7,392 nucleotides of DNA from JAXDLK01 sp034666665 (GTDB lineage Bacteria; Desulfobacterota; Binatia; JACPRU01), in assembly GCA_034666665.1 (NCBI GenBank), contig JAXDLK010000203.1, positions 1 through 7,392 on the forward strand. Direction: 5' to 3'. Under the pieces are notes generated by a model. It was not told the DNA's origin. It ran no database searches and saw nothing but the letters and a program-made list of their open reading frames with translations. A program made the translations under genes and the position numbers. This document shows, piece by piece, positions 4,804 through 7,392 of this stretch. The stretch's first letter is position 1, and the number at the start of each line of letters is the position of its first letter.

Positions 4804-6050
4804 CGGCTTCGCTCCGTTCCGGGAGGAATCTTGTCGATCTCGAGGCGGTCCTCCATGGGCTTCACCCACCAGCGGTCGTCGTCCTTCCACTCCGGCCAGA
4901 TGTTGCGGAGCTTGGGCATCACCTTCTCCGCGAAGAGCTTGGTGGAGTGGCGCGTCTTCCAGTCCGGCATGTTGCCGTTGTGCATCAGGCAGAAGACGTG
5001 TCCCACGCGGAGGCCCTTGATGAGCTCCTCCATCTGCTGGCGCACCGTCTCGGGGCTGCCGGCGATCACGTAGCGGTCGTCGAGGAGCTGCTTCCAGGTG
5101 AGCGTCGGGAACTTCGCCAGCGCGTCCTCGGTGAGCGCCGAGGCGGCGCCGGCCTTGAGCGTCTTGATCGTGCGGTAGCCGGGCGGATCCGCGAAGCCCG
5201 GATAGACGTGCAGGCAGCGGTTGAAGAAGTAGCGGACGTGCTCCGAGTAGAGCTCTTCCGCCTGACTGTCGGTGTCGGCGACGCAGATGATCTGCGCGAA
5301 GGCGGCGCGGTACGGCGAGTCGTCCTTGCCCTTCGCGGCGACGCGCTCCCAGTAGCCGTCGAGATACTGCTTGCCCCGGAGATACCCGGTGAACGAGAGG
5401 TAGGAGTAGTTGTAGTCGAGGTCGGCGCAGAAATCCCAGGTCTCGATCGAGCCGCCGCCCGGGATGTAGATCGGCGGGTGCGGCTTCTGGATCGGCTTCG
5501 GCCAGCAGTTCACGTAGCGGAGCTGCGTGTACTTGCCGTCGAACGCGAACGGCTCCTCCGCGGCCCACGCGCGCATGATCAGGTCGTGGCCCTCGTAGTA
5601 CTTGTCGCGCGTGAGCGCGGGGATCTGCCCGTAGCAGAAGTTCGTGTCCATCGGCGTACCGACGGGGAAACCCGCGATCAGGCGCCCGCCGGAGATCACG
5701 TCGAGCATGGCGAATTCCTCGGCCACTCGGATCGGCGGGTTGTAGAGCGCGATCGAGTTGCCGATCACCGCGATCGCCGCCTTCGACGTCCGCCGCGCGA
5801 GGCCGGCGGCGATGAGGTTCGGTGACGGCATCAACCCGTAGCCGTTCTGGTGGTGCTCGTTCACGCCGATGCCGTCGAAGCCGACGGATTCGGCGTACTC
5901 CAGCTGGTTCATGTACTCGTGGTAGACGAAGTGCCCCTTCCGCGGGTCGTACAGAGTGTTCGGGATGTCGACCCAGACGGAGCGATGCTTCTCGCGGAAG
6001 TCGTCCGGGAGGTACGGCCACGGCATCAGGTTGAACCAGGTGAACTTCAT
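4800..6050 (-). CDS. LLM-class (luciferase-like) flavin-dependent oxidoreductase
   Basis: 416 aa, a bacterial luciferase-family TIM barrel using FMNH2 or F420. Seen: AESVGFDGIGVNEHH (53-67), the family strand ending in the EHH pair; RVAEEFAMLDVISGGRLIAG (108-127), the family's core helix and turn; the flavin-side loop around GFPVGTPMD; KPIQKPHPPIYIPGGGS (185-201); and GSPETV (331-336), the usual late motif. The tail beyond about 375 is rich in Trp and charged residues. The start at 6050 has a strong AAGGAG seven bases before it. Family members oxygenate aldehydes, ketones, alkanes, terpenes or sulfonates; which one cannot be told here, and a reductase partner is not in the window. It is coupled to the downstream hydrolase by an ATGA overlap, suggesting an oxygenation-then-hydrolysis pair. 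It lies 146 bp after miaB on the same strand, so it may have its own promoter. Confidence 0.92.
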   Translation of the reverse strand: MKFTWFNLMPWPYLPDDFREKHRSVWVDIPNTLYDPRKGHFVYHEYMNQLEYAESVGFDGIGVNEHHQNGYGLMPSPNLIAAGLARRTSKAAIAVIGNSIALYNPPIRVAEEFAMLDVISGGRLIAGFPVGTPMDTNFCYGQIPALTRDKYYEGHDLIMRAWAAEEPFAFDGKYTQLRYVNCWPKPIQKPHPPIYIPGGGSIETWDFCADLDYNYSYLSFTGYLRGKQYLDGYWERVAAKGKDDSPYRAAFAQIICVADTDSQAEELYSEHVRYFFNRCLHVYPGFADPPGYRTIKTLKAGAASALTEDALAKFPTLTWKQLLDDRYVIAGSPETVRQQMEELIKGLRVGHVFCLMHNGNMPDWKTRHSTKLFAEKVMPKLRNIWPEWKDDDRWWVKPMEDRLEIDKIPPGTERSR

Positions 6051-6196
6051 CTACGTTCTCCTTCGAGAGCCCTGAGCGTCAGTTCGATCCGCACGATCTC
6101 GACCGGGCCAGGCGGAGATCGCCGGATCGGGATCCTTCTGGCAGAGGACGTCGACGCGCGTCCAGAGGCAGCGCCAGCCCGAGGCGGGAGGCGAGC
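6051..6196 (-). promoter_or_regulatory. Spacer between miaB and the LLM gene, with strong RBS
   Basis: Contains AAGGAG (complement of 6058-6063), 7 nt before the LLM start, the best Shine-Dalgarno in the window. The rest (6064-6196) shows no convincing small gene, no terminator hairpin with a T-run, and no clear -35/-10 pair. A GGATC-GG-GATCC palindrome lies at about 6123-6134, of unknown meaning. Confidence 0.5.
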
Positions 6197-7392
6197 TTAC
6201 GCATTCTCCAGCGCCTCTCCGATCAGCGTGTGCGGCGTGGAGTCGCGGACGGACACTCGGACGAGATCTCCGGGCGCGTGACGATCGGACGCGAAGACGG
6301 TGGTCTTGAACTCCGCGCTCTTCCCCGCGAGCCAGCCGGGAGGCCGCTTCGCGGGGCCCTCGACGAGCACCTCGACCTCACGGCCGTGCCAGGCGCGGTT
6401 CCGTGCGGTCGAGATCGACTGCTGGAGCGCGATCAGCTCCTCCAGACGCCGCCGCTTCTCGTCCGGCGGGACCGTCTCGGGCCAGCGAGCGGCCTTGGTC
6501 ACTTCCCTCGCGGAGTACGCGAAGAGGAACGCACCGTCGTAGCCGGTCGCGGCCAGGTAATCGCGGGTCGCGCCGAAGTCCTCCTCGGTCTCGCCGGGAA
6601 AGCCGACGATGACGTCGGTCGAGAGCTCGAGGCCGGGAATCGCCCGCCGCAGGCGCCCGACCAGCGCGTCGTATTCCTCGATCGTGTAGCCGCGCTCCAT
6701 CCGGGCGAGCACCGGGTTCGACGCGGATTGCAGCGGCAGGTGGAGCTGCGGGCAGATCTTGGGCTCGGCGGCCATCGCCTCGATCGCCCGCTCGCTCATG
6801 TCGCTCGGATGCGGCGAGGTGAAGCGGATGCGCTCGATCCCGTCGACTTTCGCCGCCCCGCGAAGCAGATCGGCGAAGTCGCGATCGCCGTCGTGGTACG
6901 CGTTCACCGTCTGTCCGAGGAGCACCACCTCGCGGAAGCCCTCGGCGGCAGCGTCACGCACCTGCTCGAGCAGCACGTCGAGCGGGAGGCTCCGCTCGCG
7001 GCCGCGCACGAACGGCACGACGCAGAAGCTGCAGAACTTGTCGCAGCCGCGCATCACCGTCACCCACGCGCGAACTCCCGGCGTGCGCGCGGGCAGGAGG
7101 TCGGCGTAGGTCTCCTCGCGGCCGAGCCGGACCTCGACCATCGGGTCGTCGAAGCCGCCTTCCGCGAGGAGATGCGGGAGCTTCCGGTACTCGTCGGGTC
7201 CGAGGATGAGATCGACGAACGGCAGTCGATCGAGCAGGCGCTCGCGGTAGTGCTGCGCCATGCAGCCGATGACGCCGATGCGCACTCCCGGCGAGCGCTT
7301 CTTGTGCGGCAAGAGCTGCGTCAGCCGCCCGACCACCCGCTCCTCCGCGTGCTCGCGGATCGCGCAGGTGTTGACGAGGATCACGTCCGCAT
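6197..7392 (-). CDS. miaB: tRNA-2-methylthio-N6-dimethylallyladenosine synthase, N-terminus beyond window edge
   Basis: A radical-SAM methylthiotransferase that turns i6A37 into ms2i6A37 in tRNAs reading UNN codons. 397 complete codons are visible, ending at TAA 6197-6199. Numbering from the first complete codon (Ala at 7388-7390): N-terminal UPF0004 domain with Cys9 in LVNTCAIRE and Cys43 in IGCMA, two of its three cluster cysteines (the first lies off the edge); radical-SAM motif C116-x3-C120-x2-C123 in GCDKFCSFCVVP; LLGQTVNAY; IRFTSPHPSDM; HLPLQSAS; STDVIVGFPGET; and a C-terminal TRAM domain from about 335. VVPFVRGRE and LLGQTVNAY favour MiaB over RimO or MtaB. The GTG at 7384 is not the real start, because the family frame continues to the window edge. 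Roughly 50 residues are probably missing. Confidence 0.95.
   Translation of the reverse strand, partial: ADVILVNTCAIREHAEERVVGRLTQLLPHKKRSPGVRIGVIGCMAQHYRERLLDRLPFVDLILGPDEYRKLPHLLAEGGFDDPMVEVRLGREETYADLLPARTPGVRAWVTVMRGCDKFCSFCVVPFVRGRERSLPLDVLLEQVRDAAAEGFREVVLLGQTVNAYHDGDRDFADLLRGAAKVDGIERIRFTSPHPSDMSERAIEAMAAEPKICPQLHLPLQSASNPVLARMERGYTIEEYDALVGRLRRAIPGLELSTDVIVGFPGETEEDFGATRDYLAATGYDGAFLFAYSAREVTKAARWPETVPPDEKRRRLEELIALQQSISTARNRAWHGREVEVLVEGPAKRPPGWLAGKSAEFKTTVFASDRHAPGDLVRVSVRDSTPHTLIGEALENA

Noticed and set aside
4947..5825. 292-codon plus-strand open frame opposite the LLM gene
   Set aside because: Val/Arg/Glu-rich mirror translation typical of an antisense frame in GC-rich DNA, with no motif.
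4804..6021. Upstream extension of the hydrolase frame giving a 666-aa protein
   Set aside because: It is an out-of-frame shadow of the LLM oxidoreductase gene. The hydrolase domain begins properly at the ATG at 4803 with an RBS and ATGA overlap.
6900..6980. MiaB as a RimO or MtaB paralogue
   Set aside because: The LLGQTVNAY, FTSPHPSDM and CVVPFVRGRE motifs and the TRAM tail fit MiaB best. The Y-S-A-R-E-V-T variant of the usual R-P/E-G-T motif is a minor change.

Overview
This is a GC-rich bacterial window (roughly two-thirds G+C by eye, not computed) with third codon positions dominated by G or C. The gene content is two kinds of CoA-transferase, a luciferase-like flavin oxidoreductase with an alpha/beta hydrolase, a stand-alone JAMM peptidase and MiaB. 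This suits a soil or aquatic bacterium with rich acyl-CoA and oxidative catabolism, such as former Deltaproteobacteria, Binatota/Rokubacteria-like lineages or some Actinobacteria. The sequence alone does not fix the phylum.

Layout, left to right. (1) A left-truncated family I CoA-transferase alpha subunit (minus, 1-293). (2) A 231-bp non-coding stretch made almost entirely of repeats: a 12-bp perfect inverted repeat (324-362), then two near-identical 81-bp tandem units (362-526) that reach the stop codon of the next gene. (3) A CaiB/BaiF (family III) CoA-transferase (minus, 525-1743) whose reading frame is broken by one extra base near 1621. (4) A VapBC-type toxin-antitoxin pair (minus, 1820-2489) whose toxin has no ordinary start codon at the expected place. 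The pair is flanked by a 43-bp imperfect direct repeat (1747-1789 and 2571-2613; 34 of 43 identical). (5) A plus-strand pair with an ATGA overlap: ketopantoate reductase PanE (2606-3553) and a JAMM/M67 metallopeptidase (3550-4014). (6) A convergent minus-strand pair, again with an ATGA overlap: LLM-class flavin oxidoreductase (4800-6050) and alpha/beta hydrolase (4021-4803). (7) MiaB tRNA methylthiotransferase, cut at the right edge (minus, 6197 to 7392).

How the genes may work together. The LLM oxidoreductase and hydrolase look like one catabolic module (oxygenate, then hydrolyse), and the two CoA-transferases could activate the resulting acids. This is inference from context. PanE belongs to pantothenate/CoA synthesis. 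Its tight coupling to a JAMM peptidase is unusual, and no ubiquitin-like or sulfur-carrier partner is visible here. MiaB is housekeeping.

The most interesting structural points are the repeat block beside caiB, the direct repeat bracketing vapBC (a possible insertion scar in an ancestral caiB-panE divergent spacer), the single-base caiB frameshift and the non-canonical vapC start. I see no CRISPR array, rRNA, tRNA, IS element or phage gene.
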